Of a DNA stretch of 30,448 nucleotides, positions 9,401 to 16,925 are shown piece after piece (the first letter of the stretch is position 1; each line of letters starts with the position of its first letter). A program made the translations under genes and the position numbers. Source of the DNA: CAYJAZ01 sp964371865 (GTDB taxonomy: Bacteria; Desulfobacterota; Desulfovibrionia; Desulfovibrionales; Desulfovibrionaceae); NCBI GenBank assembly GCA_964371865.1, contig CAYJOR010000030.1, positions 1 through 30,448 of the forward strand, in the 5' to 3' direction. Below the pieces are notes generated by a model. The model saw only the letters and a program-made list of their open reading frames with translations. It was not told the DNA's origin and made no database searches.

Positions 9401-11642
9401 AGAATATTCAATTACGCAAAACGATGATGGAACATTTTCTTGCGCTGAAGTAGCTGAAGTAAATGACTCTATAGGAAAAAGTACCTATGGTAAACTAGGT
9501 ATTAGTGCTCTAAAGCTTGTTGATCCAGAAACAGGCGAGTACAAACTAGAATATACCTACACTCAAGTCACCCCTTACCATCATAGTGAAGCAGGCAATA
9601 ATGATGAAACTCAAGCTAATGCAGATTCTTTCACAATAGAAATTCAAGATGGTAAAGAAGCTAAAGACGGTGGTGAATCAGTAAGTGTTACAGTAAATGT
9701 TGACATTAAAGATGACGGTGTTGAAATTCTTACTGCTGATGGTAATAGTTATACTGAAAATGAAATTTCAATAACTACAAGCTATAAGACTGAATATCAC
9801 ATATTTAATGGCGATGACTATATTACTACTCGTATACTCAGCGCTGACGAGGTAGGGAATATATGGGGTATTACACTTGGAAATGGAGGAACTAGGTATA
9901 CAGTGGGAAGTTTCGTAGCTGTAGAAACAGGAACAGTTAGCGCGTTAACTTGCCAAACTTCTAAAGCAGTAGAAGTTGAAGGTGTAAAAAGTGCAACTAT
10001 TAGTGGCAATGTGGAAGGTCAAAGCGCAGATGGATTAAAGTCATTTACTGTTGATGTTCTTAGACCTCCAAAAAATGGAACTGATGACTTCATTGAAATT
10101 GATGGTGACCCTATTAAGATTAGCGCTAGCCGTGACGGCTCTACTTTTACTGCTTCAATGAATGGAGTGGATTACTTCACTCTTGAATTTGATTCAGCTA
10201 CTGGTAAATGGGAATTTAAACAGTTTACTGAGTTTTCAAGCTCTGTTGTTCTAAAGTTTTCAGCGACTGATAATGACGGTGATAGCGATACACAATATAT
10301 AGAAATTAAACCGGCTACAGAAGGCTTTGGTGCTCTTATGACAGAAACCACAGATGTAACAGTGTATGAAGCCGGATTACTTGATGATGCTATTCACACT
10401 GAAACTGCAAAAGGTCAAATTTCAGTAAAATCAGCAGATGGCTTAGATGAAATTACAGTTGTAGGCGCGGATGGAGAAGCTGTTGTTATTGCAGAGTGGG
10501 ATGCAGAAGCAAATTCATGGGTATACAAATCTGCTTCTATGGATGGCGCAAATATTAAGATAACTTCAGTGATAGGTAATGCACAAGATGGTTATGCAAT
10601 TGAATATGACTATACTCTAACTGCCCCTGTAACAGGTGCTGGAGAAACTAATCATCAAACATCATTTGATATAACATTCAAAGATTTGAAAGGTGATGTA
10701 AGTAGTGGTAAAGTAGATATTACAGTAGTTGATGATACACCTGAAGCTTCCAAAGCACGTCCTATTGTGGAAGAAGAGTCTGGCAGAGCAACACAAAATC
10801 TTATTAGTGTTGATTTTGGTGCGGATGCTATGGGTGGATCATTTACAGTAAATGGAATAGTAGCAACTTGGAATGGTAGTGAATGGAGTGGCGCTGAAGC
10901 CCAAACTTTAGAAGGATGCACAATATTAACTTTTGGTGATGTAACATTAAAAAGTACTAATGGTGTAGACTGGTTAGCTGAAACAAAACAATCGGCAGGC
11001 GAAACCTCAAAAACCACTACTATTCTAGTAAAAGATGCTGACGGAGATCCTCAAACAATCGAATACGAAAACACATGGTTTGAATCTGATATGGGTGAAC
11101 TACTTTCACTAATGTCTGAACGCAGTATGCCCCCTGCAAATCCTGTTGATGATAATAATATAGTCAATGGTACTGACGGTGATGATACACTTTACGCTAA
11201 TGATAATGATGTGCTAAATATAGCAGAGGGTGAAACATTCTTCTCACAAGGAACTACTATTAGTGGTGGTGCCGGAGATGATAGACTCATCGGTGGTATT
11301 TACGAAGATGTGCTCCTTGGCGGAAGCTGTAATGACACTCTTGAAGGTGGCGACGGTGCCGATAATCTAATTTGGAAACTTGAAGACTTTGCTCATGGCG
11401 ATGTTGACGTTGCAGTTGATTTCAATGTAGAAGAAGATACGCTTGATCTTTCAGCACTTAAAACTGAAGGTTATACTTTTGAAGTTGTTGCGAATGAAGA
11501 AATATCAGGTTATGATATTCTAATTTCAAATGATGATGAAGAGCCACAAAGTCAAACTATTAGTCTTAATGACGTTGATGAAAGTATTAAATCAGATGAA
11601 CTCGAAGCGGCTTTAAACACAACTGGTGTATTTGGTGGATAA
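6450..11642 (+). CDS. Large repetitive RTX adhesin secreted by a type I system
   Basis: Very acidic surface or secreted protein of 1730 residues. There is no Sec signal. The N-terminal ~100 residues form a small beta-rich domain (VLLINDTITGFTLNFF ... IVLDDFYAVYHEEFLPDF), like the retention modules of giant adhesins. A proline/threonine linker follows at ~170-215. Then come tandem beta-sandwich repeats of T1SS-143/VCBS/cadherin-like type, with boundaries such as IEITIVDDIPTF (~358), VTVNITGTNDKPSV (~930) and KVDITVVDDTPEA (~1420). The C-terminus has RTX calcium-binding nonapeptides (SGGAGDDRLIGG, ~1605-1640) and an aliphatic/acidic tail of the T1SS C-terminal target type (DNLIWKLEDF). No transporter genes are nearby. 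Five cysteines are unusual for an RTX protein. AAAGG precedes ATG 6450. Expected role: biofilm or host attachment. Confidence 0.9.
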   Translation: MSSLILNTPVEGEEIVLLINDTITGFTLNFFLDEAIFEKVDDTLTIYFDEVGASIVLDDFYAVYHEEFLPDFMLDGDLIAGADFFEAFDPDLMPSMGYMQFYSNRNNLARQAQMLADGTDSLDGTMGESGYEAEGQLSDAEGTNGDGGNSVNTSGGRFNRDQEIADPYTRPDDFEVTPSEPTLPTIPPAPTPQPRPEVIPTPEPTPTPPVPSVDLAPELNFTDSNTSSSKGTTYDDINDSRDADVDADDNARTHEGSFIFTPGDGETSATITAPNGESITITVNPDGSCSVSSDSLEGEFGSLTVTYNKETGTVDYIYTQTENVTHETSESPKDIFDIKVSDSDGNPDDDASGSIEITIVDDIPTFNDENNDFPELNTNTPSISFDLDDVVDFGGDGKAPNDGIILTVPSDGGYTLEDGVLSYNGEEIGTVTVNPDDNTITIEKNETADEAFKGQELPQLSIDVTVKDSDGSTASGSLDATLDFSYGDNNDSKEDGKGDIKVEITTDGDDNIISKEELDGNDGKIEADITLGKDVSDDDDIIIKDQSGNEIFTGTVGDLKDKFPPAEDGKITITFDPPTDGKTQPSINVTVTDEDGNSTSDSDSTNIDTTVSSDLEGNTVSSNDNSFAENVIVDGIVLDADAKYSFGEEFILRQDGNETPYGKFTVDADGNLLFTQTAPYIHPTGNGNTATTVTVDVPVVDALGNEGTVRVTVTIGDSDVTASATLDSEISNMEQAEGTITFESADGITRLTLEGKEVLLENGMPKAGTVVSVTNGSVEFGDNGSYTFTPNAGYIGSVNLDFIATDSDGDSTTHSEVIEVSGNLAPTANDIILGVTDSEGNRSDTESTAASDSDGDTLSYNITGGDITSGDTTGGANLDNYGSLTSNGDGSFTFELNDAVASLGKDETLTGAYNVTVSDGRGGFDEVTVTVNITGTNDKPSVTTESENLKIAVDDSDLLSTANGALTFTSAETMAGGKITIAGKEYSITQNDDGTFSCAEVAEVNDSIGKSTYGKLGISALKLVDPETGEYKLEYTYTQVTPYHHSEAGNNDETQANADSFTIEIQDGKEAKDGGESVSVTVNVDIKDDGVEILTADGNSYTENEISITTSYKTEYHIFNGDDYITTRILSADEVGNIWGITLGNGGTRYTVGSFVAVETGTVSALTCQTSKAVEVEGVKSATISGNVEGQSADGLKSFTVDVLRPPKNGTDDFIEIDGDPIKISASRDGSTFTASMNGVDYFTLEFDSATGKWEFKQFTEFSSSVVLKFSATDNDGDSDTQYIEIKPATEGFGALMTETTDVTVYEAGLLDDAIHTETAKGQISVKSADGLDEITVVGADGEAVVIAEWDAEANSWVYKSASMDGANIKITSVIGNAQDGYAIEYDYTLTAPVTGAGETNHQTSFDITFKDLKGDVSSGKVDITVVDDTPEASKARPIVEEESGRATQNLISVDFGADAMGGSFTVNGIVATWNGSEWSGAEAQTLEGCTILTFGDVTLKSTNGVDWLAETKQSAGETSKTTTILVKDADGDPQTIEYENTWFESDMGELLSLMSERSMPPANPVDDNNIVNGTDGDDTLYANDNDVLNIAEGETFFSQGTTISGGAGDDRLIGGIYEDVLLGGSCNDTLEGGDGADNLIWKLEDFAHGDVDVAVDFNVEEDTLDLSALKTEGYTFEVVANEEISGYDILISNDDEEPQSQTISLNDVDESIKSDELEAALNTTGVFGG

Positions 11643-11675
11643 GTTTGCCTAAGTTTGTATACTTGATAAAATAGT

Positions 11676-11715
11676 AAAAGGGAGATTGGTTTATTTGTAG
11701 CAATCTCCCTTTTTT
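11676..11715 (+). terminator. Rho-independent terminator after the adhesin gene
   Basis: A perfect 13-base stem (AAAAGGGAGATTG at 11676-11688 with its complement at 11701-11713) with a 12-base loop runs into a T-run. It starts 33 bases after the adhesin stop codon. Read on the other strand it also ends in T-rich sequence, so it may serve the convergent poly-Asp lipoprotein gene as well. Confidence 0.9.
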
Positions 11716-11737
11716 GTAAAAAATTTACTTTGTACGA

Positions 11738-11956
11738 TTAGTCATCGTCATCATCGTCGTCATCGTCACGATCGTCTCTATCATTGTCGTCATCGTCGTC
11801 ATCATCGTCAGTAATTAAATCAGCAATACCACCTGCAGTTGCGCCAACAATTGCAACAGGTAATAGGGCAACATCTACAGCGGCATCAACGATCGTACAC
11901 GCGGTAAGATAAAACGAAACAAAGACAAAAAGTAAGGATTTTAAAATATTTTTCAT
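11738..11956 (-). CDS. Small lipoprotein with poly-aspartate tail
   Basis: Predicted lipoprotein of 72 residues from ATG 11956, preceded by TAGAGG; the frame could be extended to 11977 but without a ribosome site. The signal MKNILKSLLFVFVSFYLTAC ends in a lipobox (LTAC). A hydrophobic, glycine/alanine-rich middle follows (VDVALLPVAIVGATAGGIAD). The last ~25 residues are almost only Asp with a few Arg and Asn. Small lipoproteins with the same plan (xxAC-xVDAAVDVA-LPV then acidic tail) are known in other Gram-negative bacteria without assigned function. The tail is encoded by a GTC/ATC triplet tract (11741-11809) that may vary in length. It converges on the adhesin gene, sharing its terminator. 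Metal or calcium binding by the tail is only a guess. Confidence 0.75.
   Translation of the reverse strand: MKNILKSLLFVFVSFYLTACTIVDAAVDVALLPVAIVGATAGGIADLITDDDDDDDDNDRDDRDDDDDDDDD
11741..11809. repeat. Asp-codon triplet microsatellite
   Basis: A run of GTC/ATC triplets, interrupted by ACGATC and TCTATC, encodes the poly-Asp tail of the minus-strand lipoprotein. Triplet repeats of this purity are prone to slippage that keeps the frame. Confidence 0.7.
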
Positions 11957-12348
11957 TGTAACCTCTAGGATAATCAAATAGGATAATCAAACAATAATTT
12001 ATTAAATTTAGAATATTATCTTGTAGTGCTTAAGAAGATTGTTTCTAGCAAAGATAAAAGATTACGTCAAGTGATTATAAAATCATGCAGATTCTGAAAT
12101 GCGTGATTTCAATTTATGATTTATTAAGGAGGAAAATATTGTTCTTTTTTAAAGAAATGAGGTTTTCTACTTCAAATTTCTTATTTCTTTAAAAATAATT
12201 ATTCATAAATCAGTATCTTAGAAAAATGTACGTCTGTTTATCTTGAAAACATACTTTCTTTATACGGATGAGTTAGAATAAAGAAATGCTTTTGACTCTT
12301 ATTTCTACTTATGCTAGAAAGGTATAAAGTCATTTTATCGAGGCTCTA
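11957..12348. other. Intergenic region with hairpins and degenerate repeat
   Basis: A 392-base non-coding gap. AAATCATGCA (12079-12088) pairs with a near-complement ending at 12108. A second, larger inverted repeat spans 12145-12196 (TTTTTTAAAGAAAT with ATTTCTTTAAAAAT, one mismatch, ~24-base loop). Between them AAGGAGG (12126-12132) is followed after six bases by TTG and a 17-codon frame of low credibility. From ~12190 to 12297 the sequence resembles 27180-27301 (shared CATACTTT and AAAGAAATG segments), suggesting a decayed repeat. Confidence 0.5.
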
Positions 12349-13230
12349 ATGCAAGTTTATCTAGGCTACTTATTTATATTTATGGCAGCATTATGCTGGG
12401 GATTTTTAGGTGTATTAGGGCGTGCTGCGATGTCATCGGGAGCTGAACCACTTGACGTTGCTTTTTGGCGTGCTTTGTTATGCGGTGTTTTTATGCTTAT
12501 GCACGCTTGTTTTATTAAAGATATACGAGTGCACTCAATTAAGCATTTAGGAGTATTTATATTCTTTGGAGTTGTTTCAATAGCTTCGTTATTTTTGGTT
12601 TATCAGTATGCTATTAATGATGGTGGTGTTGCTTTAGCTTCGGTTCTTTTATATACAGCGCCTGCTTGGGTAGCATTATTTTCACGGATATTTTTTGGTG
12701 TGGTGCTTACAAAGGTTACGTTTTTAGCAATATTAATTGCATTGTTAGGAGTGAGTTTAATTAGTTTTTCAAGCTCTACTGGAGCTGGAAGCGCTGGAGT
12801 GCCTCTAAGCGGGATTATTTTTGGTTTACTTTCTGGATTTTTCTACGCAACTCATTATGTGGTAACTAAAAAATATCTCACAATTTATTCACCTTTTGCG
12901 CTTTATGGTTATGGTTCAATTATAGCGGCAGCCTGTCTTTTACCATTTGCGAACTTGGGAGTTGATGTATCAGCTAAAGCGTGGCTTTCAATTTTAGGTA
13001 TAGGCTTCATCAGTAGTTATCTTGCTTATTGGTCATATTGCGAAGGAATTAAACGCTTGCAAGCAACAAAGGCAGCAGTAATAGCAAATTTAGAACCTGT
13101 AATAGCAACTTTAGCAGCATGGTATCTTTGGGATGAGAAATTCACGCTTCTTGGTTGGGTAGGTGCTTGTATGATTCTGGGTACTGTTTTTCTTTTAGTG
13201 CTTGAAGATAAAAGAAAAACAGAAGGATAA
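12349..13230 (+). CDS. EamA/DMT-superfamily transporter
   Basis: Inner-membrane protein of 293 residues with ten predicted helices in two EamA halves, the standard size for this drug/metabolite exporter family. The N-terminus LFIFMAALCWGFLGVLGRAA and the second-half LSGIIFGLLSGFFYATHYVV are characteristic helix-1 and helix-6 sequences. The end of helix 9 to 10 (LEPVIATLAAWYLWDEKFTLLGWVGACMIL) matches the conserved EamA close: E-P-V-x-A, then W-E/D, then G-x-x-L-I. Substrate cannot be predicted; metabolite or amino-acid export is usual. GAGG lies just before ATG 12349. The stop is one base away from the convergent MATE stop codon. Confidence 0.93.
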   Translation: MQVYLGYLFIFMAALCWGFLGVLGRAAMSSGAEPLDVAFWRALLCGVFMLMHACFIKDIRVHSIKHLGVFIFFGVVSIASLFLVYQYAINDGGVALASVLLYTAPAWVALFSRIFFGVVLTKVTFLAILIALLGVSLISFSSSTGAGSAGVPLSGIIFGLLSGFFYATHYVVTKKYLTIYSPFALYGYGSIIAAACLLPFANLGVDVSAKAWLSILGIGFISSYLAYWSYCEGIKRLQATKAAVIANLEPVIATLAAWYLWDEKFTLLGWVGACMILGTVFLLVLEDKRKTEG

Positions 13231-13231
13231 T

Positions 13232-14584
13232 TTATATACTTTGTTCTCTTGCTACAAGTTGTTTTGATAATAGTCTGTAGTAGATAAGGCATAAAATAGC
13301 TTGAACAAAAGTTGAGGCAGGCGTAGCTAAGCCAATTTCAAATAGAGATGGATTTTCTTGTATGCTCATATAATAGGCAAAAGGAACGCGAATAGCAAAA
13401 GCGCAGATAATTCCTTGAAGCATCACAAAAGTAGTACGTCCACAACCATTAAAGAATCCGCAAAAACTAAAGAGAAAAGATGTGAAAAGACAGTCAAAAC
13501 AAAAAGCTTTAAGGTAGAGCCATCCGGCAGCTAAAACGAGGGGATCGTTTGAAAATAGACTCAATAAAATATCACCATGGAAAAAGCAGAAATATCCAGT
13601 TATACTTGAGACAGAAAGAGCAGTTAAGATACTATATTTCAATGCAGTTTTTGCTCTATACATAGTAGAAGCGCCATAATTTTGAGCAGTGAAAGTTGAG
13701 GTGGCTTGCGCAAAAGATGCCGGTAAAAGCATAATAAATCCAATAAGCCTTCCGGCAGTACCAAGCCCCGCAGAGGCAATTAATCCAAGAGAATTAACAA
13801 GTCCAGTAACTACAAGGAATGTCATATTTACAAGTGTATCTTGCAGAGCAATTGGCGCACCATACATAAAAATTCTTTTAGTTTCTTCTTTATGAAATCG
13901 GATATTTTTAAGCGAAAACTCAAAAGGAATACCACGTTTTTTTATAATAAAAAGAGAAAGAATAACACTTATTGCTTGAGCGCAAACAGTTGCAATTGCA
14001 GCACCTTTTGCTCCCATATCGAAATGAGCAACCATTATAAGATCTAAGATAATGTTAGATACGCACGCAATGCTGACAGTCAAAAGAGGAGTTTTTGAAT
14101 CGCCAAGTCCACGAAAAACTGCACCAATAAGATTATAGGAAACTATAAAAACTACGCCAAGCGCACAAGTGGAAATATAATCTACCGTATGATTGAAAGC
14201 TTCGTCAGGTGCATTGAGAATTGTAGCTATATCATGAGAAAAAGAAAGCAATATTAAAGAATAAATTACCGCAAGACTTGCAAATATACAAATGGCTGTT
14301 TCGACAGCCTTACCGGCTAAATCTAGTCTTTTTTCACCAATTTTTTGTCCAATAAGAATTGTTACACTTACAGAAAATCCAATAAGCATAACTTGGACTG
14401 TTTGCATAATTTGCCCACCTGTTGAAACACCTGATACGTCTGCTGACGTCGCAAACTGGCCTACAATCATAAGGTCTACAGCAGAATATGTAATTTGTAA
14501 GAACATGGCGAGCATAAGTGGTATTGTAAATTTAATTAGCGGAAAGTATATTTTTCCACTTGTAAAATCGGTAATTTTGGACAT
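13232..14584 (-). CDS. MATE-family efflux transporter
   Basis: Integral membrane protein of 450 residues with ~12 helices in two MatE halves, the usual MATE length. Typical sequences are IPLMLAMFLQITYSAVDLMIVGQF (first helix pair), VGVVFIV-like helices around ~135-150, and GAPIALQDTLVNMTF at the start of the second half. Family members export cationic drugs or metabolites using a Na+ or H+ gradient. I prefer ATG 14584 (AGGA seven bases upstream) to the GTG at 14623, which has no ribosome site. Two GATAATGATA motifs lie ~180-215 bases upstream (see the separate site). It converges on the EamA gene with a 1-base gap and no room for a terminator, so transcripts probably overlap. Confidence 0.93.
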   Translation of the reverse strand: MSKITDFTSGKIYFPLIKFTIPLMLAMFLQITYSAVDLMIVGQFATSADVSGVSTGGQIMQTVQVMLIGFSVSVTILIGQKIGEKRLDLAGKAVETAICIFASLAVIYSLILLSFSHDIATILNAPDEAFNHTVDYISTCALGVVFIVSYNLIGAVFRGLGDSKTPLLTVSIACVSNIILDLIMVAHFDMGAKGAAIATVCAQAISVILSLFIIKKRGIPFEFSLKNIRFHKEETKRIFMYGAPIALQDTLVNMTFLVVTGLVNSLGLIASAGLGTAGRLIGFIMLLPASFAQATSTFTAQNYGASTMYRAKTALKYSILTALSVSSITGYFCFFHGDILLSLFSNDPLVLAAGWLYLKAFCFDCLFTSFLFSFCGFFNGCGRTTFVMLQGIICAFAIRVPFAYYMSIQENPSLFEIGLATPASTFVQAILCLIYYRLLSKQLVAREQSI

Positions 14585-14762
14585 CAGTGTTCCTACGGTA
14601 TAATTAAGATTGAAAATATTCACCTTTGAGTATTTATAAAATAGTTAATGATGTAAAATCTTCTTTCTTGTTTTACTTTAAAAAATTTTATTTTCTACTT
14701 CATTATTTATTATAAAAAATGCTCTGAACAAAGAGGTAACTTATTTATTAAAAGTTGTAAAG

Positions 14763-14799
14763 ATAATGATACTGTAATCTTTTTGAATGGATAATGATA
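14763..14799. promoter_or_regulatory. Direct GATAATGATA repeats upstream of the MATE gene
   Basis: GATAATGATA occurs at 14763-14772 and again at 14790-14799. It equals the first ten bases of the classical Fur box, but neither copy continues as a full 19-base box. It lies upstream of the MATE gene and downstream of the DUF1460 gene, both on the minus strand. Iron control is a low-confidence idea. Confidence 0.25.
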
Positions 14800-14839
14800 T
14801 AAAAAATGTTAATAGTACAGAAGTTTTTCTTAAGAAAAA

Positions 14840-15616
14840 TTAATTAATATTATAAAAACTTACACCTAATAATGAAGAATTCTTTTTTAAATATTCTAAG
14901 AAATTTTGTTTTGTGACTTTCTTTGTTAGAATACTCGCATGATAGAGATCTGAATTTTGAAGTATGCCCATGTGAGTTACAAGTGAAATTTCTTCAGATT
15001 GACCAGGAAGGCTATGCGATGGGAGTTTTCTTAGAAAAAACACAAGCATAAAATCAGGTAAAGATTCAATAAATTCTTTTGTAATAGAATCACAAGGGAT
15101 GTAAGGAATCGATACATTTATTTTCGCAGGTTGTTTTTTACTTTCAATCTGATAATTTTTATCTTTATTTTCTATAAATTGATTATCTAAAAACCATTTT
15201 TGTAAATTTATTTTAAGTTTACTTTGTTTTGAATTTTCAATGGGATATGCTGATATGTAATTATATTTCAAAGCGTTTGGAATCCAATGATATTCCATGA
15301 AATGCGCACGCGAAAAGAAGTCTATTTTTCCATCAACATAGCGAATAGACATAAGGTTTCTAAAAAAAATTTCGTCTGATTGGTTAGAGCTAGAATTATA
15401 AGTTTTATGTTGCGCTAAAATGGTTTCAACATAAGTTGTGCAGTCGAAACCATCTTCGCGGAACAAAGGATTTTTTGCATACTTACTTTCTTCACCCTCA
15501 CCTAGTGGATTTACTATATAAGCAGAACCTAAATAAAAATTAATTTCAGAATCTGCATAGCTGGTCGAAGCGCATAAAATAAAAATAAAAAGAGGGTATA
15601 AAAGTATATTTTTCAT
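14840..15616 (-). CDS. DUF1460 (amidase-like, NlpC/P60 fold) exported protein
   Basis: Exported protein of 258 residues. The N-terminus MKNILLYPLFIFILCASTSYADS is a signal peptide, probably cleaved after SYA. The mature part resembles DUF1460, a family with a papain-like/NlpC fold linked to N-acetylmuramoyl-L-alanine amidase activity. Supporting motifs are GSAYIVNPLGEGEE, then DGFDCTTYVETILA (~54-67, the likely catalytic Cys), RYVDGKIDFFSRAHFMEYHW, and THMGILQNSDLYHAS (~222-236) for the catalytic His region. A cell-wall role in the periplasm is inferred. Its start lies 30 bases after the stop of the upstream secreted protein, so the two probably form an operon. Ribosome site weak. Confidence 0.8.
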   Translation of the reverse strand: MKNILLYPLFIFILCASTSYADSEINFYLGSAYIVNPLGEGEESKYAKNPLFREDGFDCTTYVETILAQHKTYNSSSNQSDEIFFRNLMSIRYVDGKIDFFSRAHFMEYHWIPNALKYNYISAYPIENSKQSKLKINLQKWFLDNQFIENKDKNYQIESKKQPAKINVSIPYIPCDSITKEFIESLPDFMLVFFLRKLPSHSLPGQSEEISLVTHMGILQNSDLYHASILTKKVTKQNFLEYLKKNSSLLGVSFYNIN

Positions 15617-15646
15617 GTATGATGATTTTTCAGGGGGTATGATAGG

Positions 15647-16177
15647 CTATCCGGCATTTACAACGTGTGAATAAGTGCGTGATCCGTCAAGATGGAAGAA
15701 AATTACACGTAATTTTGTATTTTTGTCAAGTAAAGCACCGTTATCCTGAAGAACTAGATCAAGCTCAGTAGGGTTTCTTACGTCAATCATGAAAAAATTA
15801 TTATTTGGATTTAGGGTTTTCCCGCTATAATCTATACGTAAAACTCCTAAAGCTTCGCTATCTACTTCTTGCGTTTTCCAATTAGCAGCTTTACCAATTA
15901 TGGTTTCAACTCGCACAGCAACAAGCGGACTTTTTGATTGGATTAAAGTTTTAATTGTTGAATCATTTTGAGTATCTGGAGTAAATTCTGAAAGTGATAT
16001 AGTGTCATTTGTGGTAGGAGCGGAAAGTGCTGTGCCGGGAACATTCATTTGAGGAGCTAGTAAGGTTGCTGAAGTTGAGACGGCTGGTGTAACAGTTTCT
16101 TCTTCGTTAGCATTTGAGAGAGCTGGGTGAATAAAAAGTATTGAAGAAAGGAGTAATAAAGTAGAGAATTTTTTCAT
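15647..16177 (-). CDS. Exported protein of unknown function
   Basis: Predicted exported protein of 176 residues that I do not recognise. MKKFSTLLLLSSILFIHPALSNA is a signal peptide. Residues ~24-75 are low-complexity (Ser, Thr, Pro, Ala). The folded-looking part (~80-176) includes ETIIGKAANWKTQEVD, FFMIDVRNPTELDLVL, and KLRVIFFHLDGSRTYSHVV, a beta-rich pattern. ATG 16177 is chosen because GGAG lies six bases upstream; an ATG at 16189 has no such site and in fact overlaps it. It is directly upstream of the DUF1460 gene on the same strand, so it may act with it at the envelope. Confidence 0.7.
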   Translation of the reverse strand: MKKFSTLLLLSSILFIHPALSNANEEETVTPAVSTSATLLAPQMNVPGTALSAPTTNDTISLSEFTPDTQNDSTIKTLIQSKSPLVAVRVETIIGKAANWKTQEVDSEALGVLRIDYSGKTLNPNNNFFMIDVRNPTELDLVLQDNGALLDKNTKLRVIFFHLDGSRTYSHVVNAG

Positions 16178-16353
16178 TGTATGCTCCATAAAATAAGGTT
16201 AATTATTACTTTAGTTATGCTGCTGAATTTTTATAGAAAAATAATACCCTAAACATGAATAGGAATACTTTCTATATTTATAGTACAACACATCTATAAA
16301 AAAAACAAGATATCTTCACTACAGTATGTATTGAAAGTTTTTAGAAAAACTAT

Positions 16354-16797
16354 CTAGATTATATCGGATAATACGTAATTATTTTCATCGAATACTCTAA
16401 TATTATTTTCCATAAAGAATTTCGTTGTTATTCCATCTCCGTCAATCAAGGTACGTGTAAAAGTTCCATCATAAATTTTACCACTACCACACGATGGGCT
16501 TTTTGACTTCAAAATGGCAGTAGTTATATTATGCTTTTCTGCTATTTCGAGTGCTTTATTTGCGCCTAGAAGAAATTCTGATGTATAATCACTACCATCT
16601 TTTGTAACAACTTTAATACTATTATTAATAACTTGAATTTCACATGGTGTACGAGGTATTGGTAACCCACCTAAAGTTTCAGGGCAAATTGGGATTGCTA
16701 GTTTTTTATCAACTAATGTTTTTAGTTCTTCTATTAAAGAAGAAGTTGCATTATATCTGCAGTTTGCACCAATTAAACATGCACTAATAAGTATCAT
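16354..16797 (-). CDS. DUF523 family protein
   Basis: Cytoplasmic protein of 147 residues covering the whole DUF523 domain. Motifs: MILISACLIGANCRYNATSS at the start (conserved C-L-x-G-x-x-C-R-Y), CPETLGGLPIPRTPCEI (~38-54), and LKSKSPSCGSGKIYDGTF (~98-115). The conserved cysteines suggest metal or Fe-S binding or a redox role, but no activity is established for the family as far as I know. AAGG precedes ATG 16797. It lies between the DUF1460 pair and the c-di-GMP genes, all on the minus strand, but is separated from the latter by a terminator, so it has its own transcription unit. Confidence 0.88.
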   Translation of the reverse strand: MILISACLIGANCRYNATSSLIEELKTLVDKKLAIPICPETLGGLPIPRTPCEIQVINNSIKVVTKDGSDYTSEFLLGANKALEIAEKHNITTAILKSKSPSCGSGKIYDGTFTRTLIDGDGITTKFFMENNIRVFDENNYVLSDII

Positions 16798-16840
16798 ATT
16801 TACCTTTTTATTTCTAGAAAAAGAGTATTATTATTCAATA

Positions 16841-16877
16841 TAAAAAAGAAACCGTAGTAAAATTTTTACGGTTTCTT
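16841..16877 (-). terminator. Rho-independent terminator of the sensor/EAL operon
   Basis: Read on the minus strand, an 11-base perfect stem (AAGAAACCGTA/TACGGTTTCTT, 10-base loop) is followed by a T-run. It lies ~50 bases downstream of the PBP-GGDEF-EAL stop and before the DUF523 start. Confidence 0.88.
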
Positions 16878-16925
16878 ATAGATTTGTTACACAAGCTTTA
16901 TTTTTAGTATTCAAATTGCAGACAA

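Noticed and set aside
10655..11017. 120-codon open frame on the minus strand inside the adhesin gene
   Set aside because: It is antisense to a clearly coding, repetitive frame. The composition (Ser/Pro/Val-rich) mirrors the Asp/Gly/Thr codons of the adhesin, and there is no ribosome site.
12139..12192. 17-codon TTG-start frame after AAGGAGG
   Set aside because: Very short, Phe-rich because of T-runs, and embedded in an inverted repeat. The purine box alone does not support a gene.
14824..14839. TTTTTCTTAAGAAAAA palindrome at the DUF1460 stop as terminator
   Set aside because: A 16-base palindrome without a loop and with no GC in the stem beyond two pairs is not a credible terminator.
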